A program made the translations under genes and the position numbers. From Leifsonia sp040686855 (GTDB lineage: Bacteria > Actinomycetota > Actinomycetes > Actinomycetales > Microbacteriaceae), in contig NZ_JBFBOG010000001.1 of the NCBI RefSeq assembly GCF_040686855.1, positions 868,001 to 932,000 of the forward strand: a DNA stretch of 64,000 bases. The letters are read 5' to 3'. Position 1 is the stretch's first letter. The number at the start of each line of letters is the position of its first letter. The notes under the pieces were generated by a model that saw only the letters and a list, made by a program, of their open reading frames with translations, had not been told where the DNA came from and did not search any database. This document shows positions 1 through 9,236 of the stretch, piece after piece.

Positions 1-18
1 GCCATGCGCGCGGCGGCC

Positions 19-2022
<2,004 letters not shown>

Positions 2023-2121
2023 GGTGCGACCACAGTACCGCCTGGCCGCTGTGGGCCGCCTGCGTGTTCGCTCTGGGCGGTCTGCGTGCTGTGGCGTGGG
2101 ATTCCGGCGGCTCTGCGCGGC

Positions 2122-3027
2122 CTAGCGGTTCGCGCCGAACCAGTCCAGCGCGAGGGCGGCGACCTCGTCGGGAGCGTCGTCCGTGATGAAGTGGGCGGCG
2201 TCGTCGACGAAGGCGAACTCGTAGCGGTCCGCGTAGGGCGTCACGTCGCCGCTCAGCCGACGGATCCGCTCCTCGTCCCAGGGATGGTCGAGCCGGCCGA
2301 AGACGGTGAGGTCCGGTGGGTGCAGCCGCTGCCGCGCGTAGTAGCCGCGGGCGAGCCGGCCGGACAGCGGGACGGCGATGCCGCGGAAGATCCGGCGCAC
2401 CGCCTCGTCGACCTCGGGTCGGCTCAGCGGCGCGAGGTACGCCTCCATCGTCTCGGCGGACAGCGGGTGCGCGATGTGGCCGGGGTCGAACAGACCGGCC
2501 AGCGACCGGCCGCGGCGATGCCAGATCAGCCGCGGCATGTGCCGGAACCCCGAGGCGACCTTCGGGCTCATGCGCATGAAGAAGGGAGGGACGGAGAGCT
2601 GCACCAGCGACCGCACCCGCTTAGGATGCGCGTAGGCGAGCTGGTTCGCCCCGATCGCGCCCAGGTCGTGCGCGAGGATGTCCGCCCGCCGGATGCCGAG
2701 GGCGTCGAGGAGGGCGACCAGGTCGCGGAGGTGGGATTCCGGGTCGATGCGTGGGTCGTCGGCCGTGGTCCACCCGGTGCCGCGGAGGTCCGGACAGTAC
2801 ACGCGGTACCCGGCGTTCGCGATGACCGGCGCGATCTCGCGCCACTGCCACCAGTGGGCCGGGAATCCGTGGAGCAGGACGACCGGCTCCCCCTCGCCCA
2901 GGACGGCCACGTGCATCCGCAGACCGGGGGTCTCCACGACGATGTGCTCGAACCCGGACGCCGGGGGCAGTGGCGGGGACCAGGTGGATGATTCCGCGGC
3001 CACCTCGCGGATGGTGGGCGTGTCCAT
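2122..3027 (-). CDS. Alpha/beta hydrolase, epoxide-hydrolase-like
   Basis: Cytoplasmic alpha/beta-fold hydrolase of 301 aa with no signal peptide. The oxyanion-loop motif HGFP (53-56) and a nucleophile elbow HDLGA with Asp at 121 point to the epoxide hydrolase or haloalkane dehalogenase branch, where the nucleophile is Asp, rather than a serine esterase. A late DAAHFI supplies the likely catalytic His. It is transcribed divergently from a TetR gene across a 75-base gap that holds a perfect palindrome, so it is probably that regulator's target. The substrate is unknown. ATG start. Its 3' end lies 99 bases upstream of ftsH, so read-through into ftsH is possible. Confidence 0.85.
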   Translation of the reverse strand: MDTPTIREVAAESSTWSPPLPPASGFEHIVVETPGLRMHVAVLGEGEPVVLLHGFPAHWWQWREIAPVIANAGYRVYCPDLRGTGWTTADDPRIDPESHLRDLVALLDALGIRRADILAHDLGAIGANQLAYAHPKRVRSLVQLSVPPFFMRMSPKVASGFRHMPRLIWHRRGRSLAGLFDPGHIAHPLSAETMEAYLAPLSRPEVDEAVRRIFRGIAVPLSGRLARGYYARQRLHPPDLTVFGRLDHPWDEERIRRLSGDVTPYADRYEFAFVDDAAHFITDDAPDEVAALALDWFGANR

Positions 3028-3045
3028 GGCGACTCCCCTCGCGGG

Positions 3046-3065
3046 AGCACTACGTTCGTAGTGCT
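3046..3065. promoter_or_regulatory. Palindromic operator between hydrolase and TetR genes
   Basis: A perfect 9-base inverted repeat, AGCACTACG and CGTAGTGCT, separated by TT. It lies in the only gap between the divergent hydrolase and TetR genes, about 20 bases from the hydrolase start and 38 from the TetR start. Palindromes of this size and position are typical TetR-family operators. Binding by this particular regulator is inferred. Confidence 0.7.
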
Positions 3066-3102
3066 ACAAGGTTCATAGTAGATCGCGAGGAGAGGAAAGG
3101 GA

Positions 3103-3657
3103 ATGGCCGGGACCAGGGAGCGCGCGCTCGACGCTGCGGTCGACGTGCTGGGCACCGACGGCGTTCGGGCGCTGAGTCACGCGCGCGTCGACACCGCCGC
3201 AGGCCTGCCCGCGGGCTCGACGTCGAACTGGTTCCGCACACGGCGGGCGCTGCTCGCCGGGGTCGTCGACTGGATCGCCGAGGGCGAGCGGGCCGACTTC
3301 GGCGCCTCCGACTTTCCCGTCGCTCCCGGCGACACCGGTCTGGTCGACGGGCTCTGCACGCTCATCGAACTGCTGACCGGCCGGTACGCCGTGCGCACCC
3401 GCGCGCGCTACGCCCTCTTCTTGGAGTTGTCGTCGGATGCCGAACTCGGTCCGGTGCTGCGCGGTCAACGTCGGGAGTTCGAACGCTGGACGGAGCAGTT
3501 GGTGTCGGCCGCCGGCATCCCCGATGCGCCGTCAGCCACGCGGGCGCTCATGGCGCTCTGCGACGGTCTGATCCTGCACCGGATCACGGTCGACCCTGAA
3601 CTCGCCGTGCGGCCTCTGATCGAGCGGACGGTGCGCGCCCTGAAGCCTCAGCTGTAG
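3103..3657 (+). CDS. TetR/AcrR-family transcriptional regulator
   Basis: 184 aa DNA-binding repressor. The first 50 or so residues form the TetR helix-turn-helix (ALDAAVDVLG, ALSHARVDTAAGLPAGS, WFRTRRALL); the remaining helical domain would bind a ligand and dimerise. A strong ribosome site (GAGGAGAGGAAAGGG) precedes the ATG. It is divergent from the epoxide-hydrolase-like gene with a 20-base palindrome between them, so auto-repression and control of the hydrolase are likely. Its last 10 bases overlap the convergent hpt gene. The inducer cannot be told from the sequence. Confidence 0.88.
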   Translation: MAGTRERALDAAVDVLGTDGVRALSHARVDTAAGLPAGSTSNWFRTRRALLAGVVDWIAEGERADFGASDFPVAPGDTGLVDGLCTLIELLTGRYAVRTRARYALFLELSSDAELGPVLRGQRREFERWTEQLVSAAGIPDAPSATRALMALCDGLILHRITVDPELAVRPLIERTVRALKPQL

Positions 3658-4199
3658 ACAGCAGGCGCCAGGATGCCCACGCCGCGCAGCGTGCGGTACC
3701 GCTCGTCGTAGTCGAGCCCGTAGCCGACGACGAACTGGTTCGGGATGTCGAAGCCGACGTACTTCACGTCGATCTCGACGCGCGCCGCGTCCGGCTTGCG
3801 CAGGAGGGTGAAGATCTCGATCGACTCGGGGCCGCGGCTGCGGAGGTTCGACAGCAGCCAGGACAGCGTCAGGCCCGAGTCGATGATGTCCTCGACGATC
3901 AGCACGGTCTTGCCGCCGAGGTCGGTGTCCAGGTCTTTGAGGATGCGCACCACGCCGCTCGACTGGGTGCCGCTGCCGTAGGAGCTGACGGCCATCCAGT
4001 CCATGGTGACCGGGATGCGGAGCTCGCGGGACAGGTCGGCCATGATCATGACCGCGCCCTTGAGCACGCCGATCAGCAGGACATCCTTTCCTGCGTAATC
4101 GCGCTCCACGTCGCGAGCCAGCTCGGAGATGCGGGAGCGGATCTGCTCCTCGGTGATCAGAATCTCGGTCAGGTCGGTCTCGACGTCCGTGAGTTCCAT
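3648..4199 (-). CDS. hpt: Hypoxanthine phosphoribosyltransferase
   Basis: Purine salvage enzyme that joins hypoxanthine or guanine to PRPP to give IMP or GMP in the cytoplasm. 183 aa, normal length. The PRPP-binding loop is VEDIIDSGLT (102-111); the upstream segment GVLKGAVMIMADL and the flexible-loop region SSYGSGTQSSG (72-82) are also typical. It lies 17 bases downstream of tilS on the same strand, a conserved pairing, so the two are probably cotranscribed. Its 3' end overlaps the convergent TetR gene by 10 bases. Confidence 0.96.
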   Translation of the reverse strand: MELTDVETDLTEILITEEQIRSRISELARDVERDYAGKDVLLIGVLKGAVMIMADLSRELRIPVTMDWMAVSSYGSGTQSSGVVRILKDLDTDLGGKTVLIVEDIIDSGLTLSWLLSNLRSRGPESIEIFTLLRKPDAARVEIDVKYVGFDIPNQFVVGYGLDYDERYRTLRGVGILAPAVYS

Positions 4200-4216
4200 G
4201 GGGGAGGCGCTGTCCT

Positions 4217-5305
4217 TCAGGTGGTGGGGTGGAAACTGAGCAGCCCGTTCTGCCTGACCACTCTAACGCCTGGCAGATCGAGCGGACCCTGCCCGTGCCA
4301 GTCCGTGATCAGTGCGGCGACGGCGAGGGTATGGGCGCGGGTGAGCGAGACGCCGAACTCGGCCGAGACGACGAGGCGGATGATGCGCTGGCGCAGGGCG
4401 GCCGGGTCGGCGGCGAGACCCCGGACGTCGAGCGTGACGGCGCCGTCGTCGGCCTGGCCGACCAGCTCCTGCGCCCACTCCAGGGCGAGGCCGTCGAGGG
4501 CGTCGTCGTCCTCGCGCAGCTGCTCGGCGGTGCGGGCCAGTGCTTCGGCGACCCCGGGCCCGAGCTCGCGCTCCAGGACGGGGAGCACGGTGTTCCGCAC
4601 GCGCACGCGCGTGTAGGAGGGGTCGTCATTGTGCGGGTCGGCCCACGGCTCCAGGCGGCTGTCGGCGCAGAAGGCGCGCGTCGCGGAGCGACGCAGGCCG
4701 AGGAAGGGCCGCAGCAGGCGGCCGGTGTCCGGGCGCATCCCCTGCAGGCTCGACGGGCCGGAGCCGCGGGCGAGGCCGAGCAGGACGGTCTCGGCCTGGT
4801 CGTCGAGGGTGTGGGCGAGCAGGATGCGCTCGGCGCCGGTCTCGGTGAGCGCGCGATCGAAGGCGGCGTGGCGGGCGGCGCGGGCGGCGCCCTCCGGGCC
4901 ACCCTCGGCCGGGACCTCGACGCGGCGAACCAGCACGGGATCCAGCCGGAGCGCGGTCGCTTGCTCGGCGGCGCGCGCGGCGACCGCGTCGGAGCCCTGC
5001 TGCAGGCCGTGGTCGACGATGACCGCCCCGGCGCGGACGCCGTTGCGCGGAGCCTCGAACGCGGTCGCGGCGGCGAGCGCCAGCGAGTCGGCTCCCCCGC
5101 TCAGGCCCACCAGCACAAGGGCATCCGGGCTGAGCGGCGCGGGACGCGCGGGGCCGTGGTCGTCGTGCGGGTCGGGAGGGAGGGATGCTGCGGCCGCGAG
5201 CGCCGAGCGGACCGCGCGGCGCGCATCGGCGATCGCCGGGGTCAGGCGGGGGCGGCGCTGATCGGCCGAGGAGCCCGGAGAACCGGGCGAACCGTTGAGG
5301 GGCAC
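4217..5305 (-). CDS. tilS: tRNA(Ile)-lysidine synthetase
   Basis: Adds lysine to C34 of the tRNA-Ile CAU anticodon, changing its decoding from AUG to AUA. 362 aa. The N-type ATP pyrophosphatase loop SGGADS is at 69-74, followed by the family's conserved region (LLAHTLDDQAETVLLGLARG). The stretch before the PP-loop is a long Ala/Pro-rich extension and the chosen GTG start is not certain. The C-terminal domain of longer bacterial TilS proteins is short, as in other actinobacteria. It is the first gene of the tilS-hpt unit and is divergent from ppa with a 43-base gap. Confidence 0.94.
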   Translation of the reverse strand: MPLNGSPGSPGSSADQRRPRLTPAIADARRAVRSALAAAASLPPDPHDDHGPARPAPLSPDALVLVGLSGGADSLALAAATAFEAPRNGVRAGAVIVDHGLQQGSDAVAARAAEQATALRLDPVLVRRVEVPAEGGPEGAARAARHAAFDRALTETGAERILLAHTLDDQAETVLLGLARGSGPSSLQGMRPDTGRLLRPFLGLRRSATRAFCADSRLEPWADPHNDDPSYTRVRVRNTVLPVLERELGPGVAEALARTAEQLREDDDALDGLALEWAQELVGQADDGAVTLDVRGLAADPAALRQRIIRLVVSAEFGVSLTRAHTLAVAALITDWHGQGPLDLPGVRVVRQNGLLSFHPTT

Positions 5306-5348
5306 CTAGTAACGTTAGTGCGGAATCACGACCACAAAGGAGCACGGC

Positions 5349-5840
5349 ATGGCCGAATACGACGTCGTCATCGAGATCCCCAAGGGGAGCCGCAACAAGT
5401 ACGAGGTGGACCACGAGACGGGTCGCGTGTACCTCGACCGCGTGCTGTTCACCAGCTTCGTCTACCCGACCGACTACGGCTTCTTCGAGAACACCCTGGG
5501 CGACGACGGCGATCCGCTGGACGCCCTGGTGCTGCTCGAGTACCCGGTGTTCCCGGGTGTCGGTGTGAAGGTCCGCCCGGTCGCCGTCTTGAACATGAGC
5601 GACGAGGCCGGCGGCGACGCGAAGATCATCGCCGTCCCCTACAAGGACCCGCGCTGGCAGCACATCCAGGATGTGAACGACATCCCGGAGCAGACCCGCA
5701 AGGAGATCGAGCACTTCTTCGCCCGCTACAAGGACCTCGAGCCGGGCAAGTTCGTCAACATCGAGGGCTGGGGCGACGCCGCGGAGGCGGACTCCCTCGT
5801 CCAGAAGGCCATCGCAAAGCTGGCCGCCGAGGGCCACTGA
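5349..5840 (+). CDS. ppa: Inorganic pyrophosphatase (family I)
   Basis: Soluble Mg-dependent enzyme that hydrolyses pyrophosphate and so drives biosynthetic reactions. 163 aa, standard for the bacterial hexameric form. The active-site segment YPTDYGFFENTL followed by GDDGDPLDALV carries the metal-binding aspartates. The ribosome site AAAGGAG lies eight bases before the ATG. It is divergent from tilS and followed by a strong terminator shared with the convergent NlpC/P60 gene. Confidence 0.97.
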   Translation: MAEYDVVIEIPKGSRNKYEVDHETGRVYLDRVLFTSFVYPTDYGFFENTLGDDGDPLDALVLLEYPVFPGVGVKVRPVAVLNMSDEAGGDAKIIAVPYKDPRWQHIQDVNDIPEQTRKEIEHFFARYKDLEPGKFVNIEGWGDAAEADSLVQKAIAKLAAEGH

Positions 5841-5850
5841 GCCACAGCCC

Positions 5851-5907
5851 CGAGCACAGGAAAAACGCTCCCGATCATCTCGATCGGGAGCGTTTTTGCT
5901 GTGCTCG
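5851..5907. terminator. Bidirectional intrinsic terminator, ppa / NlpC-P60
   Basis: The core is AAAAACGCTCCCGATC and GATCGGGAGCGTTTTT around a short loop (5861-5897), so a T run follows the stem in both directions. A further flanking repeat, CGAGCACAG and CTGTGCTCG, extends the symmetry outward. It lies between two convergent genes and serves both. Confidence 0.93.
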
Positions 5908-5919
5908 CGGGCTCGGGGG

Positions 5920-7227
5920 TCAGGCGCTGGGACGCGCGACGAGGCCCCACGGGGAGCCCCAGACGTACTGGATCTTGACCACGTCGCCCTCGGTGGGGGC
6001 GGCGATCATCTTGCCGCCGCCGATGTAGATGCCGACGTGGTAGAAGTCGCCGGGACCGTCGCCCCAGAAGATGAGGTCGCCCGGTTGCTTCGCCCCGTAC
6101 GAGACCAGCTGGCCGCGGTTCGCGGCCGTGTAGTACTGGTTGTTGACCGAGTGGGAGCCGATGTAGAGGCCCGCATACGCGTAGGCCTTCATCGTGAGGC
6201 CCGAGCAGTCGTAGCCGACGGGGCCCTCTCCGCCGAAGATGTACGGCTTGCCCAGCTGGGCGCGGGCATAGGAGATCGCCGTGTCGACCACGTTGCCGTT
6301 CGGGGCTGCGGGGGCTGCGGGAGCCGAGCCGCCGCCGGACGCGGGCGCCGAGCCTCCGCCGCCGGAGGACGCGGGGGGCTGGTTGGCGGCGGCCGCCGCA
6401 GCAGCAGCGGCCGCGGCCGCCTCGGCGGCCTTGCGCGCCGCCTCCTGCTGCGCCTTCACCTGCTCGCCCTGGAGGTAAGCCGCTTCGGTCTGCGCCGAGG
6501 TGTTCTTCAGCGTCGCCAGCTGAGCGACCAGCTCGGTGGACTTCTGCTGCTGGGTCGCGAGGGCCGCCTGCGCCTTGGCCTGCGCATCCTGAGCGGCTGC
6601 GAGCGCCTTGTCGGCTTCGTCGGCGAGCTTCGACCGCTCCGTCTTGGCCGCCTTGGCCTGGGCGGTCAGCGCGTCGGCGGTGTTCTTGTCCTTCGTGGCC
6701 TGTTCGTAGACGGCCTTCGACTGCTCCGTGAGCTTGCTCATCGTGCCGAGCTGGAACAGCAGCTTGTCGGCAGCCGATCCCGAGCCGCCGCCCTTGAGCA
6801 TGAGGTCCGTGGTGACGTCTCCGCCGCCGGACTTGGCCAGGTGCGACGCGAGAAGGCCCGCCCGCATCTTCGAGGTCTTCGCCTTGGAGGCCGCCTCTGT
6901 GGCCTGCTTCTGCAGGTCGTCGGCCTTCGCGGTCGCCTCGGTCAGCGCGTCCTTGGCCTGGAAGTAAGCCTCCGCCGCCTTCTCGGATGCCACGCGCGCC
7001 GCATCCACGCTCGACTGCAGACCGCTGATCAGCTGGGTGATGTTGTCGATCATCGCCTGCTGGTTCGCGACGTTGTTCTTCGCCTGCTGCACATCGTTCC
7101 ACGACGGGTAGTCGACCGCCTGCGCGGGCGCGACGATGCCGATGGATGCGGTGACCGCGCCCATCACGCCCGCGCCGATGGCGAGGCCCGGGCGCACCCG
7201 GCTGATCTTCTCGTTGTCGCTAGCCAA
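5920..7227 (-). CDS. Secreted NlpC/P60 peptidoglycan endopeptidase
   Basis: Exported murein endopeptidase of 435 aa, probably cutting stem peptides at the septum. A signal peptide ends near residue 37 (APAQA). Residues 38-250 are an Ala/Lys/Gln-rich coiled coil, 251-309 a low-complexity Ala/Pro/Ser linker, and 310-435 the NlpC/P60 domain with catalytic Cys 341 (DCSG) and His 397 (HVGIY). The start is TTG, because the upstream M23 gene's stop overlaps it by eight bases, which implies translational coupling. The coiled-coil half is clearly homologous to that of the M23 protein. By analogy with other coiled-coil wall hydrolases it may need activation at the membrane; that is inferred. Confidence 0.93.
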   Translation of the reverse strand: MASDNEKISRVRPGLAIGAGVMGAVTASIGIVAPAQAVDYPSWNDVQQAKNNVANQQAMIDNITQLISGLQSSVDAARVASEKAAEAYFQAKDALTEATAKADDLQKQATEAASKAKTSKMRAGLLASHLAKSGGGDVTTDLMLKGGGSGSAADKLLFQLGTMSKLTEQSKAVYEQATKDKNTADALTAQAKAAKTERSKLADEADKALAAAQDAQAKAQAALATQQQKSTELVAQLATLKNTSAQTEAAYLQGEQVKAQQEAARKAAEAAAAAAAAAAAANQPPASSGGGGSAPASGGGSAPAAPAAPNGNVVDTAISYARAQLGKPYIFGGEGPVGYDCSGLTMKAYAYAGLYIGSHSVNNQYYTAANRGQLVSYGAKQPGDLIFWGDGPGDFYHVGIYIGGGKMIAAPTEGDVVKIQYVWGSPWGLVARPSA

Positions 7228-8482
7228 GGGGTGCCTGCCGATCTCTCATGAACGGGATGCCGTCGATCTTTACGTCGTTGATGCGGACCTCGTAGTGCAG
7301 GTGGCAGCCGGTCGAGGCGCCGGTCGTTCCGACCCGGGCGATCGGCTGGCCCGCACCGACATGCTGGCCGATGCCGACGAGGATGCCGCCGTTGCGGATG
7401 TGGGCGTAGCCGGTCTTCACGGCGCTGCCGTTGTCGAGCAGCACGAAGTTGCCGTAGCTGCCGTTGGGGCCCGCGTAGATGACGGTGCCCTCGTGGGCCG
7501 CGTAGATGGGCGCGTTGCAGGAGGCGCCGATGTCGATGCCGAGGTGGTAGGTGCTGCCGACGCCGCCCGGCGACGGACGCGCGCCGAAGCCGTCCGTGAT
7601 GGGGCCGGCGGCGGGGACGGCCCACCCCTGCGGTCCGACGTAGCCGCCCGGCAGTCCACCCGAACCGCGCGCCGCGGCTGCGGCAGCGGCGGCGGCGACG
7701 CCGGCCTCGTAGCCGGCCACCGTCTTGGCGGTGGCGTCCTTGAGCGCGGCGAGCTGCGCCTGCATGATCACGATCTGCTTCTGCTGCTCGGCGAGCTTGT
7801 CCTGCGCCGCCTTCGCCGCCGCGATCGCGGCCTGCATGGCGGCCTCGGCGGCGACGCGCAGCTTCTCGCGCTCCGCCTTCTTCTCGTCGGCCTGCTGGGC
7901 GAGCGCCTTGGCGGTGTTCTGAGCGGACTTCGCGTCCGTGTAGACCTTGTTGGACTGCTCCACGAGCTTGGACATGCTGCCCAGGTCGTTGAGCAGCTTC
8001 TCCGGACTCGTCGAGGTCGCGTTGTTGCCGCTGATGAAGAGGTTGGCGGTCAGATTACGGCCACCGGTGCGGTAGAGCTGAGCGGCGAGCTTGCCCGCCT
8101 GCGTGCTCGCGTCGTCGGCCTTCTTCTTGCTCGCGGCGGCCTGCGTCTCCAGGTTGAGGAGTTCGATCGTCGCCTTGTCGAGCGCCGCCTGCGCCGCCTC
8201 GAGCTCTTGGCCACGCTTGATCGCGGCGGCCTGCGTGTCGGCGACCTCCTGCTTGAGCTGGGCGATGAGGCCGTTGATGCGGTTCACCTGCGCGGACGCG
8301 GCTCCCTCGTTCGCCTTGGCGTTCTGCACGTCCTGCCAGGACGGATAGTTGTCGGCGTAGGCCGGAGCGGCGACGGCGCCGACGGTGGTGACCACTGCGA
8401 CGACCAGGCCGGCGAGGGCAGCGCGCACCGCCCGGCGGCGGTTGCCGCTCGGGGAGGTCGGGGGGCTCGTTTCGCGTCTCAT
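7220..8482 (-). CDS. Secreted M23-family peptidoglycan endopeptidase
   Basis: Exported zinc endopeptidase of 420 aa from the ATG at 8482. A signal peptide ends near residue 43 (APAYA), then comes a long coiled coil (about 47-260), an Ala/Gly linker and a C-terminal LytM/M23 domain with zinc ligands H313 and D317 (HLGID) and H394-L-H396. All ligands are present, so it should be active. A GTG at 8527 in frame would add 15 residues; the ATG start is preferred because a signal peptide follows it directly and TTGACA lies at 8549-8544. It overlaps the NlpC/P60 gene by eight bases in an operon. Confidence 0.92.
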   Translation of the reverse strand: MRRETSPPTSPSGNRRRAVRAALAGLVVAVVTTVGAVAAPAYADNYPSWQDVQNAKANEGAASAQVNRINGLIAQLKQEVADTQAAAIKRGQELEAAQAALDKATIELLNLETQAAASKKKADDASTQAGKLAAQLYRTGGRNLTANLFISGNNATSTSPEKLLNDLGSMSKLVEQSNKVYTDAKSAQNTAKALAQQADEKKAEREKLRVAAEAAMQAAIAAAKAAQDKLAEQQKQIVIMQAQLAALKDATAKTVAGYEAGVAAAAAAAAARGSGGLPGGYVGPQGWAVPAAGPITDGFGARPSPGGVGSTYHLGIDIGASCNAPIYAAHEGTVIYAGPNGSYGNFVLLDNGSAVKTGYAHIRNGGILVGIGQHVGAGQPIARVGTTGASTGCHLHYEVRINDVKIDGIPFMRDRQAPLG

Positions 8483-8853
8483 AGGGTTACCGACCCGCTC
8501 GCTTCCGCATCCACTCTGGTCGCACAAGTCACACAGGTCCCGCTGTCAACATGCGCCACTCTAGCAACATGGGGTTCGAACGCCCCGAGAAAAGGCGCTC
8601 GGACAGTGGTCGGGGCGTGCTCTCACGCGGGCAGCCGGGGGACCGCCTGGGCCGCAGACTACGTGGCCGACGGAGGCGTCCGCGGGATTTCCCGGTGGCG
8701 TTGCGCGAACCTGCGAGCGGCCCGAAAACGGCCCGGAAGCGGTCAACCGCCGCCGACCCGCCCGGGATCCGACCCCGATTCGCATTAACGCGGAACCTTC
8801 CGTATGCTTGTGCGTCGGTGGTCAACGGGAGCGAAAGCCCCCGGAGACGATCC
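8483..8853. other. Intergenic leader/promoter region before wall-hydrolase operon and tRNA cluster
   Basis: 371 bases with no convincing gene. On the minus strand a TTGACA (8549-8544) is a candidate -35 for the wall-hydrolase operon, though no clear -10 follows. A hairpin of CGAGCGCC with GGCGTTCG lies around 8572-8600. The plus strand presumably holds the tRNA-Glu promoter; TATGCT at 8812-8817 is a candidate -10. Conserved blocks of the c-di-AMP (ydaO) riboswitch, which precedes similar genes in actinobacteria, were looked for and not found. Confidence 0.5.
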
Positions 8854-8926
8854 GGCCCCATCGTTTAGCGGCCTAGGACGCCGCCCTTTCACGGCGGTAG
8901 CACGGGTTCGAATCCCGTTGGGGTCA
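8854..8926 (+). tRNA. tRNA-Glu (anticodon UUC)
   Basis: 73 nt cloverleaf. Acceptor GGCCCCA pairs with TGGGGTC (one G-T), anticodon stem CCGCC/GGCGG holds loop CTTTCAC with anticodon TTC at 8888-8890, and the T arm is ACGGG TTCGAAT CCCGT. No CCA is encoded. It is the first of three clustered tRNA genes. Confidence 0.96.
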
Positions 8927-8971
8927 CGGTCCAACGGGTCGTCCACTACAATTCAAAAAGCAACACATCGA

Positions 8972-9045
8972 GGCCCTGTAGCGCAGTTGGTTAGCGTGCC
9001 GCCCTGTCACGGCGGAGGTCGCGGGTTCAAGTCCCGTCAGGGTCG
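8972..9045 (+). tRNA. tRNA-Asp (anticodon GUC)
   Basis: 74 nt cloverleaf. Acceptor GGCCCTG pairs with CAGGGTC, anticodon stem CCGCC/GGCGG holds loop CTGTCAC with anticodon GTC at 9006-9008, and the T arm is GCGGG TTCAAGT CCCGT. No CCA is encoded. It lies 45 bases after tRNA-Glu. Confidence 0.96.
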
Positions 9046-9055
9046 CCACGGCGAC

Positions 9056-9079
9056 AAGCCCTTCCACTCGGAAGGGCTT
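9056..9079 (+). terminator. Hairpin after tRNA-Asp
   Basis: Ten-base perfect stem AAGCCCTTCC / GGAAGGGCTT with a four-base loop, 10 bases after tRNA-Asp. Only a short pyrimidine stretch follows, so it may be a weak terminator or a processing structure between the tRNAs. Confidence 0.6.
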
Positions 9080-9108
9080 CCGTCTAGGTGGATGCGAGAG
9101 CATCCCCT

Positions 9109-9184
9109 GGCTCTGTAGCTCAGTTGGTAGAGCGTTCGACTGAAAATCGAAAGGTCACCGGATCGATGCCGGTCGGAGCCACCA
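9109..9184 (+). tRNA. tRNA-Phe (anticodon GAA)
   Basis: 76 nt including an encoded CCA end, unlike its two neighbours. Acceptor GGCTCTG pairs with CGGAGCC, anticodon stem TTCGA/TCGAA holds anticodon GAA at 9142-9144. The T loop reads ATCGATG, so position 54 is A rather than the usual T. Confidence 0.96.
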
Positions 9185-9186
9185 AG

Positions 9187-9223
9187 AGAACCCCCGGATT
9201 CCAGCGGAATCCGGGGGTTCTTT
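9187..9223 (+). terminator. Intrinsic terminator of the tRNA cluster
   Basis: Fifteen-base perfect stem GAACCCCCGGATTCC / GGAATCCGGGGGTTC with an AGC loop and a following TTT. It also lies just past the 3' end of the convergent sulfatase gene and can serve both strands. Confidence 0.9.
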
Positions 9224-9236
9224 GTCGGCGTCTCAG

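Noticed and set aside
1..5. folE start on the minus strand
   Set aside because: Only an ATG in the expected position is visible; too short to call as a feature.
8483..8853. c-di-AMP (ydaO) riboswitch before the wall-hydrolase operon
   Set aside because: Its conserved blocks (GCCGAATCC-like, GGAGGAACC-like, CCCGACAGCTAACC-like) were not found on either strand; only simple hairpins are seen. An Rfam RF00379 search would settle it.
9109..9184. Integration site for a mobile element at the tRNA genes
   Set aside because: The sulfatase run begins right after tRNA-Phe, but no integrase, no transposase and no repeat of the tRNA 3' end was seen downstream.
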